Notes: generated by a model from the letters alone, not told the origin. A stretch of DNA of 24,307 nt from Hydrogenophaga sp. (GCA_030684755.1 JAUXXN010000016.1:1-24307); one strand, 5' to 3'. Shown: positions 5,599-14,292, counted from the stretch's first letter. Program-made: numbers and translations.

Positions 5599-5661
5599 AA
5601 GCAGCTACGCCGCTCAAACACCGACGGGCAACACCCACCACCACACACGCGCTAACGCACC
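5594..5661. repeat. 68-bp dispersed direct repeat, copy 2
   Basis: Counterpart of 3580-3647. Its matched part ends exactly where the IS66 left terminal repeat begins (5662) and starts where the truncated antitoxin frame is lost, so it marks two junctions. Confidence 0.7.
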
Positions 5662-5681
5662 GTAAGCGTCCACCCAACCCC
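5662..5681. repeat. IS66 left terminal inverted repeat
   Basis: GTAAGCGTCCACCCAACCCC; pairs with the inverted copy at 8151-8170 with three mismatches in 20 bases. The canonical GTAA end is kept here. Confidence 0.8.
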
Positions 5682-5762
5682 ACCACAAAAGCCAAGCAAA
5701 TTCGTGTAAGAGCAGCGCCCAGACCCGCCAGTCGCCGCCGCAGGCCCAGCCGCTCAACAGCC

Positions 5763-7553
5763 TCAAGCGCCCTGCGGTTTCCAGTGCGTGGGCAGCAGTT
5801 CGTGAATACGGCTGTTGAGTTGCGTGGGCAGCCTGCGCAGCACATCCGTCAGGTATGCCTGCGGCTCCAGGCCATTGAGCTTGGCCGACTCAATCAGACT
5901 CATGATCGCCGCCGCCCGCTCTGCGGCTTTCATGCTGCCCGCGAACAACTAATTCTTGCGCCCCAGCGCCCAAGGCCGGATCAGCCGCTCAATCGGGTTG
6001 TTGTCGATCGGCAGGTGTCCGCTGTGCGCGTAGCGCGTGAGCGCCTCCCAACGCCGCAGGCTGTACTCCAGCGCTTTGGCCCCCGCCGTGCCCTTTGTCA
6101 TCGCCTGGCGCTGCGCCAGCATCCACGGCTTGAGTTCGTCGAGCACGGGCAGGCTGGACTTCGCTCGCAAGTCTTTGGCCTGCTGCGTGTTCAGCTCTCT
6201 GTCAATGATCTGCGCCTCCACCGCGTACAGACTCGCGATGCGCGCCAGCGCCTCCTTGGCCATCGGGCTTTGGTTCGCCACATGCAGCTCATGGAACTTG
6301 CGCCGTGCGTGCGCCCAACACCCCAACTCGATCACAGCTGCCGTGTTCGCTGAATCCTCTGCGCCACACAGCGAAGCGCCCACCTGGGCGCTGCCCTCAA
6401 ACAAGGCCTTGTAGCCCGAATAGTCGTCCACCATCAGGTGCCCGCTCCAAGGTATGGGCTCTGGCGCATCCAGCGTTGTGGGTTTCTCTGGGTCTTTCGG
6501 TTTTTGATTTTTTTCTTCTTTGTCGCGCTCGGCCGAACTCAAGCGCCCCAGAAAGCGCCGTGCGTGTTGGCCCGCCCGTCCGTCGTTGATCTCGTACACC
6601 ACCGCCTGGATGTCTTGACCACGCGCCGGGCTGAAGGCCCAGATATAGCCGCGCTTGGCATCCCCTTGGTGGCCCAGCACCTGGATCGGGCTCTCATCGG
6701 CGTGCAGCACCGAGTAGCCCAATACCTCTTGTCTGAGCGCCTGCACCAGCGGCAACAAGGCCTGCCCCACCGCCCCAGACCACTGGCTCAGGGTGCTGCG
6801 CGAGATGCTCAGGCCCGCGCGGGCAAACATCTCGCTTTGGCGGTACATGGGCAAATGATCGTCGTACTTGGCCACCACCACGTGCGCCAGCAGCGCCTCG
6901 CTGGGCAGGCCTTTGTCGATGACGTGTGCGGGCATGGGTTCTTGCTCCCAGCGCTCACACACGCGGCATGCCCAGCGCCCGCGCACATGGCGCTGCACAC
7001 GCAGGGTGCCCGGCACATAGTCCAGTTTCTCGCTCACATCCTCGCCCACGCGCACCATGACGGCTCCGCAGCCGCAGGGGCAGCTCTTGCCATCAAAGCC
7101 GGCGGGCTCATGGCGCACCTCCACCCGCTCCAAGCCCTCGGGCAGCGGGGTGCGCACGGGTTGCACGCGGGGCCTCGGGGTTTTGGCAGGTTGTTGCGTT
7201 GAGAGCTCCAGGCTGGCCTGGTTGATGTCTTCGATGCGCTGCTCAAGTGCTGCGATGTCTTCTTCGCGGTCTTGCTCGAACAGGGCGCGTTGGTCGGCGT
7301 GCAGCACCTCGCTCTTGGGGGCAAAGCGCCAGTGGCGCAGCAGGCGCAGCTCGTGCGTGAGGGCGTCGATCTTGGCTTGGCTGTGGCGCAGTGCGGTTTG
7401 GTCGCGCTGGGCTTGGAGCGCGTGGTGTTGAACCTGATCCATCAGGCTGGCCACCAAGGCCCGCACGTCGTTCTCTGACAGGGCGCCCAGTGCCGCCAGA
7501 TCGGGCAAAGCCGATGGTGCTGATGCGGTGGTGGCGGGGTGCTGCAAGGGCAT
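5763..7553 (-). pseudogene. tnpC: IS66 transposase TnpC with in-frame amber stop
   Basis: The frame from the ATG at 7551-7553 gives 534 residues, then TAG at 5949-5951, then 61 more residues in the same frame to the stop at 5763. The stop replaces the Trp of the conserved GRKNWLFAGS junction (TGG to TAG), so this is one point mutation. Seen domains: N-terminal helical leucine-zipper-like region (30-115), a zinc-finger segment (C158, C160, C162, C196, C199), and the DDE catalytic core with HADES (D286), DDYSG (D376/D377) and IDNNPIE (E522). All catalytic residues precede the stop; only the short IS66 C-terminal domain is cut off. Residues 337-365 form a charged Lys-rich insert. Without suppression, activity is doubtful. 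Confidence 0.9.
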
Positions 7554-7645
7554 GGACTGTATTGTTCCAGGCCCCTTGAAGCGGCGCTATCGGCACATGT
7601 CTGAATGGACAAATGGGCGCCGAATTGCCCAAAATTGCAGTGTGC

Positions 7646-8086
7646 TCAATGGGCTCTGATGGCTTGGTCGATGCGGCTCCAGGGCAGGCCTTGGCTGAGG
7701 GCTCGCCATTGGGCGGTGCTCAGGCTCACCGGAACACCCAGGGGTTCATTAATCCAGGCGAAGCGTCCGCTGTGCAAGCGGCGCTGGACCAGCCACAGGC
7801 CCAGGCCGTCGTGGATGAGCAGTTTGATGCGGTTGCCCCGTGCGTTGGTGAAGGCGTAGGCGTAGGCGCAGTGCGGGCGTGCGCTGCCGAACCAGTGGAT
7901 GACGCGGGCGAGCACACCGTCAAAACCCAGGCGCATGTCGATGGGGCATTGGCACAGGTACAGGCTGTGCAGTTGCGGGTCGAAGAGGGCTGGGGGTTCT
8001 GATGGCCATTCGGCACACGTTGTTGAATTCGGTGTGAGCTGGTGGCGGGTGGCTGCGTTTGTGAAGGTGCTGGTGTCTGGCTGCAT
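7646..8086 (-). CDS. tnpB: IS66 accessory protein TnpB (Orf2)
   Basis: 146 residues, somewhat longer than the usual 110-120. The core IDMRLGFDGVLARV (about 49-62), YAFTNARGNRIKLLIHDGLGLWLVQRRLHSGRF (about 75-107) is diagnostic of the IS66 Orf2 family, required for IS66 transposition though its biochemical role is unclear. The first 35 residues are Thr- and Pro-rich and may be an artefact of the chosen ATG at 8084-8086, but no later Met precedes the core. It lies 92 bases upstream of tnpC on the same strand. No tnpA precedes it. Confidence 0.88.
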   Translation of the reverse strand: MQPDTSTFTNAATRHQLTPNSTTCAEWPSEPPALFDPQLHSLYLCQCPIDMRLGFDGVLARVIHWFGSARPHCAYAYAFTNARGNRIKLLIHDGLGLWLVQRRLHSGRFAWINEPLGVPVSLSTAQWRALSQGLPWSRIDQAIRAH

Positions 8087-8150
8087 GGGTCTTGATGGGT
8101 TGGGTGATCAAACAAGACCGCAAGCTTTGCAGGTTACCCGCTCGCGCAGT

Positions 8151-8170
8151 GGGGTTCGCTGGACGCTTTC
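8151..8170. repeat. IS66 right terminal inverted repeat
   Basis: Inverted partner of 5662-5681. Its outermost bases read GA on the minus strand and form the last two bases of the TGA stop of the adjacent FAD oxidoreductase gene (8169-8171). The canonical second base T is replaced by A. Confidence 0.75.
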
Positions 8171-9293
8171 AGTTGTCCAGCGCCAGTTGTAACAACTCTT
8201 CGGCAAAGGCAAATGAAATAGATGCTCCGGTGCCTCCGGTGACCAGCCCCAGGGCCACGCCAGGGGCCACCCGTTGTTTGAACACCGGTTCTTGCGCCGA
8301 TGCATAGGTGCCCGTCCAGCGTTCGGTCACCTGCGCGCCGGGCAGGCGCAAAACGCGGTGCAGTTCTCCCAAGATGAGCTCGTCCAGTTCGGTGCGGCCA
8401 AATGGGGCTTCGGCTTCTCCATAGACGTGGCTGTCGCCCACCAGCAGAGAGCCGTCGGCAGATGGCACCGCAATCAGGTGAACACCGTGTTGCAGGTGTG
8501 CGGCTTGTTCGGTTTGCAGCCGGGCTCTGAGCGGCGCGGCCTCGGGCAGTTCGGCATAGCCTTCGTAGCGCACCAGGCTCAGGTCGGACATGACCGCCGA
8601 TGGCCGTTGCAGCGCCTGCGCAGGCTTCACGCGCAGCATTTGCAAACTGCACAGGCGGATGCCTGCTTGGGCCAGGGCTTGGGGGTAAAGGGTGTGCAGA
8701 TCGTGGCCCGGGCACACCACGCAATGGTTGGCGCGCAGCACGCCTTGGCTGGTGTGGATGTGCGGCAGGTCGATGCCGATCACCGGTGTGTTCCAAAACA
8801 GGCTGACACCCTGTTCAAGCGCCAACCAGCGGGCCAGGCGCGGCAGGGCGTCGCGCGATTCCACCCGGCATTCGTGCGGGCTGTGCAGCACAGCGTGTCC
8901 GGCTTGCAGCCAGGGCAGGGTGCTGGCGGCTTCAGCGGTACCGAGCAAACGGCAGGATTCGCCCATTTCCGTTTGCAAAAAGGCTTCCAGCAGATGCGCC
9001 GCTTCAGGCCGCTGCGCCAGCAGGTGCAGGCCGGTGTGAAGCATGCCGATGCCTGCCTGCGGTGCCACTTGTTGCCACACGGCGCGGGCACGCCGGGCGC
9101 GTTGCCAGTGTTCGCCACGGCGTTGTCCGGTCACCGCGACCAAGCCGAAGTTGCGCACCGATGCGCCGATGCACTGCGCGTGCCGCTCGACCACCGCCAC
9201 CCGCAGACCGCGTTGACGGGCGGTGTAGGCTGTGGCTAGGCCGATGATGCCCGCGCCGACAACCACCAGGTCGTAAGCGGTGCCGGTGTTCAA
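8169..9293 (-). CDS. FAD-dependent amine oxidoreductase of the phosphonate-linked TIGR03364 type
   Basis: 374 residues with an N-terminal Rossmann FAD motif (LVVVGAGIIGLATA, GAGIIG at 13-18; ribose-binding E36 in VVER) and a C-terminal DAO-type segment ending GGTGASISFAFAEELL. Members of this glycine-oxidase-like group recur in 2-aminoethylphosphonate (AEP) clusters, and enzymes of such clusters have been reported to oxidise N-methyl-AEP or related amines; the exact substrate here is not known. The start is TTG at 9291-9293, overlapping the phnX stop as TTGA, so it is translationally coupled. It is the last gene of the phn operon. Its stop codon is completed by the end of the IS66 element, yet the length is normal, so at most a few C-terminal residues can have been altered. 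Confidence 0.85.
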   Translation of the reverse strand: MNTGTAYDLVVVGAGIIGLATAYTARQRGLRVAVVERHAQCIGASVRNFGLVAVTGQRRGEHWQRARRARAVWQQVAPQAGIGMLHTGLHLLAQRPEAAHLLEAFLQTEMGESCRLLGTAEAASTLPWLQAGHAVLHSPHECRVESRDALPRLARWLALEQGVSLFWNTPVIGIDLPHIHTSQGVLRANHCVVCPGHDLHTLYPQALAQAGIRLCSLQMLRVKPAQALQRPSAVMSDLSLVRYEGYAELPEAAPLRARLQTEQAAHLQHGVHLIAVPSADGSLLVGDSHVYGEAEAPFGRTELDELILGELHRVLRLPGAQVTERWTGTYASAQEPVFKQRVAPGVALGLVTGGTGASISFAFAEELLQLALDN

Positions 9294-10102
9294 GGCCGTT
9301 GGCCTTCTGCCAGGCGTTGTTCAATGTCTTGCAGCACCACCGGCAGGTCGGCCACGGTGTCGATGACGTAGTGGGCACCAGCGGCCAAAAATTCGTTGCC
9401 CACGCGGCTGCGCACGCTGGCCCGGGTGGCTTTTCCTGCTGCTTGGTATTGCGCCAGTGTCCAGCCCGCAGGGCTGCCGGAGAGGGCCAGGCCCACGGTC
9501 CACATGCCTGCGTTCAGGCCCTCGGCAATGCCGGGCAGGGTGTCGTCTACCTTCACGCAGTGCGACACAGCGCCAATGCGCAGTTGTTGCACGCAGTGCA
9601 GCGCCATCCAGGGGCCGGGGCGGGCACCGGCGGGCAGGTCGTCGGCACACACCGTGCAGTCGGGCGTGTAGCCCTGGGCGCTGGCCAACACCATCAGCCG
9701 TTCCATGACTTGCCGGGGGTAGCCGGTGGTGGAGCCGATTTTGAAGCCGCTCTGGCGCAGGTTTTGCACCACGTCCAGCGCGCCCGGAATGAGGGCGCTG
9801 TGGATGCCCACGCGCTCGACTTGCAGGGGAATGAAAGTTTCGTAAATGTGGCGCACGTCGGCTTGGCCCATGGGTTGGCCAAACTGGGCTTGCCAGCGCG
9901 CACCAATGGCGGGGTCGCGGCCCAGCGCTTCAATGTGTTGCCACTTGCCCAAGCCCATGGGGCCACGCGCTTCGTCCAGGCTCAGTTCAAAGCCGTAGGC
10001 GGTTTTGAAGGCATCGACAAAGATTTGCGTGGGGGCGAACGAGCCGAAGTCGACGGTGGTGCCGGCCCAGTCAAAAATGACGGCTTCTAGGGTGTGTTGC
10101 AT
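9290..10102 (-). CDS. phnX: Phosphonoacetaldehyde hydrolase (phosphonatase)
   Basis: 270 residues, standard PhnX length. It splits phosphonoacetaldehyde into acetaldehyde and phosphate, the C-P bond cleavage step of AEP degradation. HAD-fold features: nucleophile D11 in FDWAGTTVD (10-18), the Schiff-base Lys53 in MGLGKWQHI, motif 2 in GSTTGY (123-128), and the acidic metal-binding motif KVDDTLPG (184-191). The position of Lys53 is the same as in characterised phosphonatases. The start is the ATG at 10100-10102, with a GGAGA site six bases upstream; the frame is open further upstream but that sequence overlaps phnW. It follows phnW (95-base gap with a hairpin) and overlaps the FAD gene by TTGA. 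Confidence 0.97.
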   Translation of the reverse strand: MQHTLEAVIFDWAGTTVDFGSFAPTQIFVDAFKTAYGFELSLDEARGPMGLGKWQHIEALGRDPAIGARWQAQFGQPMGQADVRHIYETFIPLQVERVGIHSALIPGALDVVQNLRQSGFKIGSTTGYPRQVMERLMVLASAQGYTPDCTVCADDLPAGARPGPWMALHCVQQLRIGAVSHCVKVDDTLPGIAEGLNAGMWTVGLALSGSPAGWTLAQYQAAGKATRASVRSRVGNEFLAAGAHYVIDTVADLPVVLQDIEQRLAEGQRP

Positions 10103-10136
10103 GGGGTCTCCGGGGTGTTGTTGGGAATGTCTGAAG

Positions 10137-10157
10137 CCCTCCCCCTCTGGGGGAGGG
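10137..10157. repeat. Intergenic hairpin between phnW and phnX
   Basis: Perfect 9-bp inverted repeat CCCTCCCCC / GGGGGAGGG around a 3-base loop. The same G-rich palindrome style, followed by GGGTTGGGTGGGGG, is a common dispersed intergenic element in Burkholderiales. Within the operon it could tune phnX relative to phnW. No U-run follows, so it is not a classical terminator. Confidence 0.6.
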
Positions 10158-10197
10158 TTGGGTGGGGGCTTTCCCCGGCGGGTTGAGGTGCCACCCT

Positions 10198-11316
10198 TCA
10201 ATCGTGGTTGACGATGCCCATTTGACGCAGCGTGGCGCCCACGGCGTGTACGGCCTGGTCGATGTCGTTGGGGGTGATGGCGCCGATGCAGCCGACCCGG
10301 AAGGTTTCCACCTGGGTCAGCTTGCCGGGGTACAAGATGAAGCCGCGTTCGTGCACGCCTTCGTAGAAGGTTTGAAAGTGCCAGGCTGGGTGCTTTGGGG
10401 CATGAAAGGTGACGATGATGGGCGCTTGCACGGCGGGGGCCAAAAACGGGTTCAACCCCAGGGCGGCCATGCCTTGCACTAGGCGCTGGCAGTTGGCGGC
10501 GTAGCGGGCGCCGCGTGCGGCTTGGCCGCCTTCCTCTTGAAACTGTTGCAGGGCTTCGGCCAGCGCGGCCACCACGTGGGTGGGCGGCGTAAAGCGCCAC
10601 TGCGTGGTTTTGCGCATGTAGGCCCATTGGTCGTGCAGGTCCATGGCCAGCGAATGACTTTGGCCGGCGCAGGCTTCCAGAGCGCTGCGCCGCGCCAGCA
10701 CAAAGCCCATGCCGGGCACCCCTTCCAAGCACTTGCCCGAGGCGGCAATCAGCGCGTCAAAGGGCAGGGTGCGGGCGTCGATGGGCAGGGCGCCGAACGA
10801 GCTCATGGCGTCCACCACCAAGGCGCGGCCTTGCGCGGCCACCACTTGGGCGATGTCGGCCAGCGGGTTCAAGATGCCGGTGCTGGTTTCGCAATGCACC
10901 ACCGCCACATGGGTGATGCTGGGGTCGGCCTGCAAAGCGGCTTCGATGGCGGCGGGGTCCATGGGCTGGTCTTCGGCCAAGGGCAGTTCCACCGACGCAC
11001 GGCCCAGCACGCCCAAGATGCGCAAAATGCGTGCGCAATAGGCGCCGTGGTTGGGCACCAGCACTTTGCCGGTGCGCGGCACCAGCGTGCCCAGCGCGGC
11101 TTCCACCGCAAAGGTGCCGCTGCCTTGCAGGGGCACGCACACATGGGTGTCGGCACCGTTGACGATGTCGAGCAACTGGCGGCACACGGTGGCGGTGATG
11201 GCGTTGAAGCCTTGGTCCCACGAGCCGTGGTCGTGCAGCATGGCTTGTTTGGTGCGCAGGCTGGTGGTCAGCGGGCCGGGGGTGAGCAGCAGGGGATCGC
11301 GGTCTATGAGCGGCAT
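10198..11316 (-). CDS. phnW: 2-aminoethylphosphonate-pyruvate transaminase
   Basis: 372 residues, standard for PhnW, a fold-type I PLP enzyme of class V that moves the amino group of AEP to pyruvate, giving phosphonoacetaldehyde and alanine. Seen: [10 protein letters not shown] (10-19), the phosphate-contacting GSGTFA (65-70), HCETSTG (141-147), VVDAMSSFG (167-175, D169 on the pyridine nitrogen), the PLP lysine K195 in [11 protein letters not shown], and the C-terminal [17 protein letters not shown]. All residues expected for catalysis are present. The ATG at 11314-11316 is used. It lies 66 bases downstream of the permease gene and 95 bases upstream of phnX, whose substrate it makes. Confidence 0.97.
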   Translation of the reverse strand: MPLIDRDPLLLTPGPLTTSLRTKQAMLHDHGSWDQGFNAITATVCRQLLDIVNGADTHVCVPLQGSGTFAVEAALGTLVPRTGKVLVPNHGAYCARILRILGVLGRASVELPLAEDQPMDPAAIEAALQADPSITHVAVVHCETSTGILNPLADIAQVVAAQGRALVVDAMSSFGALPIDARTLPFDALIAASGKCLEGVPGMGFVLARRSALEACAGQSHSLAMDLHDQWAYMRKTTQWRFTPPTHVVAALAEALQQFQEEGGQAARGARYAANCQRLVQGMAALGLNPFLAPAVQAPIIVTFHAPKHPAWHFQTFYEGVHERGFILYPGKLTQVETFRVGCIGAITPNDIDQAVHAVGATLRQMGIVNHD

Positions 11317-11382
11317 GGGCGGGTTGGATTTTGAAAAAAGCGAACTGGATGTGTCAGGACTTGCTTGAACTTGGCCTGTGTT

Positions 11383-13059
11383 TTACCGAACGCGCCAGGC
11401 TTGGGTGCGGCGGCTGAGTTGCCAGGTCAACAGGCTGTGCAACAGCTTCACGCCCGCCGAGGTGGCCACAATGACCACCGCCATGGCGGCTGCGGCGGCG
11501 GTGAAACCGGCTTCGTCCATGTGGATGATGGACACCGCTGCCAGCTTGGTGTCAGACCCATACAAAAAGATCACCGCCGACACCGTGGTCATGGCGTTCA
11601 CAAACAGGTAGATGCTGATGTCGAGCACCGCTGGCATGCACACCGGCACCGTGACGCGGGCGAACATGCGCGCCAGCGACACTTTGAGCGAGGCCGACAC
11701 CGCCTCGAACTCGGCGTCCAGTTGCTTCAGCGCCGTGGTGGCGGTGATGTGGCTCACGGTGTAGAAATGGGCAATGGAGTTGATGACCAGAATGGCCAGC
11801 GTGCCGTACACAAAGCCCAGCGGGTTGCCCGGGGCGTTGAAGAAAAAGATGTAGGCCAGGCCCAACACCAGCCCCGGCACCGCCATAGACAACATGGCCA
11901 TGAGCTGTGTGGCCCCGCGCACCAGCGCAAAACCGCGTGTTTTCTCCATCACATAGGCGCCCGTGAAAACGATGACGGTGCCCAGCACAGCGGTCCAAGC
12001 GGCCAGTTGCAAGGAGTTGCGGTAGGCCTGCCAGCCTTCGCTGTCGAAGTTGGAAAATTCGTAGTTCGCCAGCGTCAGTGTCAGGTTGTAGGGCCAGCGC
12101 GTCACCAGAGATGCCCACACCGCCATGCCCAGCATGACCAGCATGGCCAGCGCCACCAGCGCGCAAAACAGCCACAGGCTGGCGTCGCGCACGGTGTGGC
12201 GCACAGGCACCAGCGGCACCGCGCGGGCGGTGAGCAAGGCCACTTGGCGGTGCTGCACCCAGCGGTCGGCGCCAAAAGCCAGCACCGCAGGCAGCAGCAG
12301 CACAAAGCCCACCACCGCGCCCATGGCAAAGTTTTGCTGGCCAATCACCTGCTTGAAAATGTCGGTGGCCAACACATTGAAGCGCCCGCCAATCACCTTG
12401 GCAATGCCAAAGTCGGTGATGGCCAGGGTGAACACCACAAAACCGGCGCTGATCAGGCCGTATTTGCTGCCCGGCAGCGTCACGGTCCAAAACGTGCGGC
12501 GCTTGGAGGTACCCAGCACCCGGGCGGCTTCGTAGTGCCGCGCGTCGGCCATGGACAGCGCCACCACCAAAATCATCAGCGCATGCGGAAAGCAATAAAA
12601 CACCTGCGAGATGACGATGCCAATCGGCCCGTAAATGGATGCGCCAAACAGCCAGTCTTTGAGCAAACCTTGGTTGCCAAACAGGTAAATGAGCGAGATG
12701 GCTGGCAACAAAGACGGCGCCAAAATGGGAATGAGGGCCAGCGCCTTGAACACGGTTTTGCCCGGCATGGCGCTGCGCGTGAGGGCGTAGGCGTACACAT
12801 AGGCCAGCGGCAGCACCAACGCGGTAATCAGCGTGGACACCCACAGGCTGTTCCACAACGATTGAGTGAGCGTGGGTGTGGCGAAGTAGCTGATGTAGTT
12901 GGCCAGGCCCACCCAAACGCCATCGGCATCGCGAAAGCTTTTGATGAGCAAGGTGCCCAGCGGCAGCACCAGCGTGACCGCCAGCCACAGGGCCAGCAGC
13001 ACAACGCCGAAGCGCATCCAGGCGTCGTCGCGGTCCAGCCGCTGCCAGGCCGCGCGCAT
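11383..13059 (-). CDS. 2-AEP ABC transporter permease, fused double-domain
   Basis: 558 residues with about twelve predicted membrane segments, built as two tandem permease halves (about 1-285 and 300-558). Each half carries an EAA loop for the ATPase: EAARVLGTSKRRTFWTVTLP in the first and EAVSASLKVSLARMFARVTV in the second. This two-in-one form matches the PhnU2-type putative AEP permeases (as in Fe3+/thiamine FbpB-like transporters), so one gene supplies both channel halves. It begins at the ATG at 13057-13059, sharing one base with the stop of the ATPase gene (TGATG), and is followed by phnW. Substrate is inferred from neighbours: phnW and phnX directly downstream. Confidence 0.92.
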   Translation of the reverse strand: MRAAWQRLDRDDAWMRFGVVLLALWLAVTLVLPLGTLLIKSFRDADGVWVGLANYISYFATPTLTQSLWNSLWVSTLITALVLPLAYVYAYALTRSAMPGKTVFKALALIPILAPSLLPAISLIYLFGNQGLLKDWLFGASIYGPIGIVISQVFYCFPHALMILVVALSMADARHYEAARVLGTSKRRTFWTVTLPGSKYGLISAGFVVFTLAITDFGIAKVIGGRFNVLATDIFKQVIGQQNFAMGAVVGFVLLLPAVLAFGADRWVQHRQVALLTARAVPLVPVRHTVRDASLWLFCALVALAMLVMLGMAVWASLVTRWPYNLTLTLANYEFSNFDSEGWQAYRNSLQLAAWTAVLGTVIVFTGAYVMEKTRGFALVRGATQLMAMLSMAVPGLVLGLAYIFFFNAPGNPLGFVYGTLAILVINSIAHFYTVSHITATTALKQLDAEFEAVSASLKVSLARMFARVTVPVCMPAVLDISIYLFVNAMTTVSAVIFLYGSDTKLAAVSIIHMDEAGFTAAAAAMAVVIVATSAGVKLLHSLLTWQLSRRTQAWRVR

Positions 13060-14198
13060 CAGTTGGCCTGCGCGTGGGCGCCATACACGCGGATGTGGCG
13101 TGCGGGCAGGTCAATCGTCAGGCGGCGCTGTGCGGCCAGGCCCATGTGCAGGGCCTGGGCGGTGGGCACGTCGGCCACCAAAATTTGGCCGTTTTGCGCC
13201 AAGTGCATGCTGACGCGGCAAAACGGGCCGAGGAACTCCAGGTTGTGTACCGTGACACCCAGCCGGTTGCTGGCGTGCAGCGGTGCTTGTAGGGTGCCGT
13301 GGCTTTCAGGGTTGTCGCCGTGCTCGCTGTGCGGGTGCAACACGATGTCTTCGGGCCGCACCGTGAGCGTGACTTCGGTGTGGTCGGGCAGGTGCGGCAG
13401 GTGTTCGCAGGCCAGTTCCAGGCCGTGCCAGTTGGCGCGGCCCGGGCCACTCAGGCGGGCGGACAGCGGGTTGGTTTTGCCCACAAAGTCGGCCACAAAA
13501 GCGCTGCACGGTTGTTGGTAAATGGTTTGCGGTGTGCCCACTTGCTCAATCACGCCGTGGTTCATCACCACAATGCGGTCGGCCAGGCTCAAGGCCTCTT
13601 CTTGGTCGTGCGTCACCATGATGGTGGTGACACCCAGGCGCTGGTGCAACTGGCGCAGTTCGGTGCGCAAATGCGCGCGCACCCGCGCATCCAAGGCGCT
13701 CAAGGGTTCGTCCAGCAGCAGCAAGCTGGGCGACGTGGCCAGCGCCCGCGCCAGGGCCACGCGCTGTTGCATGCCCCCCGAGAGCTGCGCCGGGTATTGG
13801 GCGCCCGACTGCGACAAGCCCACCAGATCCAGCAGCCCTTTCACCCGCTCGGCCACGGCGCTGCGTCCCAGACCTTTGCCTTGCAGGCCGTAGCCCACGT
13901 TGTCGTTGACGTTCAGGTTGGGAAACAGCGCGTACGACTGGAACACGATGCCAAAGTCGCGCTGCGACGAGGGCAGGCCCGAGATGTCGCGGCCTTTTTG
14001 CAGAATCTGCCCACCGTCTTGCTGCTCCAGCCCGGCAATGATGCGCAGCAGCGTGGTTTTGCCGCAGCCCGATGGCCCCAGAAAACAAACGAATTCGCCC
14101 GCTTCAATGCGCAGCGAAACATCTTTCAAGGCCCAAAAGGCGCCAAAGCGTTTGCCCACGCCGCGCACATCCAGATACGGTGTTTTCAATTCGGTCAC
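13059..14198 (-). CDS. 2-AEP ABC transporter ATP-binding protein (PhnT2-like)
   Basis: 379 residues from the GTG at 14196-14198; no ATG fits, and upstream extension would run into the hairpin and the phnS end. CysA/PotA-type importer ATPase: Walker A GPSGCGKTT (41-49), Q-loop VFQSYALFPNL (85-95), signature LSGGMQQR (139-146), Walker B LLLDEP (160-165), switch H197 in MVTHDQEE, and a C-terminal TOBE-like domain (about 250-379, with LTVRPEDIVLHP and VTVHNLEFLG). The regulatory C-terminal part is typical of polyamine/iron/AEP importers. It overlaps the permease gene by one base and follows the binding protein by 94 bases, a gap that contains a hairpin. Confidence 0.93.
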   Translation of the reverse strand: MTELKTPYLDVRGVGKRFGAFWALKDVSLRIEAGEFVCFLGPSGCGKTTLLRIIAGLEQQDGGQILQKGRDISGLPSSQRDFGIVFQSYALFPNLNVNDNVGYGLQGKGLGRSAVAERVKGLLDLVGLSQSGAQYPAQLSGGMQQRVALARALATSPSLLLLDEPLSALDARVRAHLRTELRQLHQRLGVTTIMVTHDQEEALSLADRIVVMNHGVIEQVGTPQTIYQQPCSAFVADFVGKTNPLSARLSGPGRANWHGLELACEHLPHLPDHTEVTLTVRPEDIVLHPHSEHGDNPESHGTLQAPLHASNRLGVTVHNLEFLGPFCRVSMHLAQNGQILVADVPTAQALHMGLAAQRRLTIDLPARHIRVYGAHAQAN

Positions 14199-14220
14199 GA
14201 CACAGTCCCGCCATAAAAGA

Positions 14221-14240
14221 GGGGCGCCACGCAGCGCCCC
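14221..14240. promoter_or_regulatory. Intergenic hairpin after the binding-protein gene
   Basis: GGGGCGC-CACGCA-GCGCCCC: 7-bp perfect stem with 6-base loop in the 94-base gap between binding protein and ATPase genes. Such stems after the binding-protein gene often protect the upstream mRNA and give the periplasmic protein higher levels than the membrane parts. No T-run follows on the minus strand, so full termination is unlikely. Confidence 0.55.
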
Positions 14241-14292
14241 AGTGGCAGCCCCGAACCCTGCGGCGTTGCAGGGCCAAGGGCCGGTTTTGGGT

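Larger units (their letters stand above)
5662..8170 (-). mobile_element. IS66-family insertion sequence, probably defective
   Basis: About 2.5 kb. The left end begins GTAAGCGTCCACCCAACCCC (5662) and the right end, read inward from 8170, begins GAAAGCGTCCAGCGAACCCC; 17 of the first 20 bases agree, and GTAAGCGTC is typical of IS66 termini. The element carries tnpB and tnpC, read leftwards, in the family order. No tnpA is visible and less than 90 bases remain between tnpB and the right end. The tnpC frame has an amber codon. The 8-bp flanks (AACGCACC left, AGTTGTCC right) do not match, so the usual IS66 target duplication is absent. Confidence 0.85.

Noticed and set aside
231..5661. Integron cassette array explaining the run of small TA genes
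   Set aside because: No attC-like pairs (GTTRRRY with matching RYYYAAC and a folded middle) were found between the modules, and no integrase gene is in the window.
11365..13521. Very long open frame on the plus strand opposite the AEP permease and ATPase genes
   Set aside because: Its product is His-, Gln- and Arg-rich low-complexity sequence without family features, and the opposite strand encodes clear transporter proteins with all motifs. It is a GC-driven shadow.
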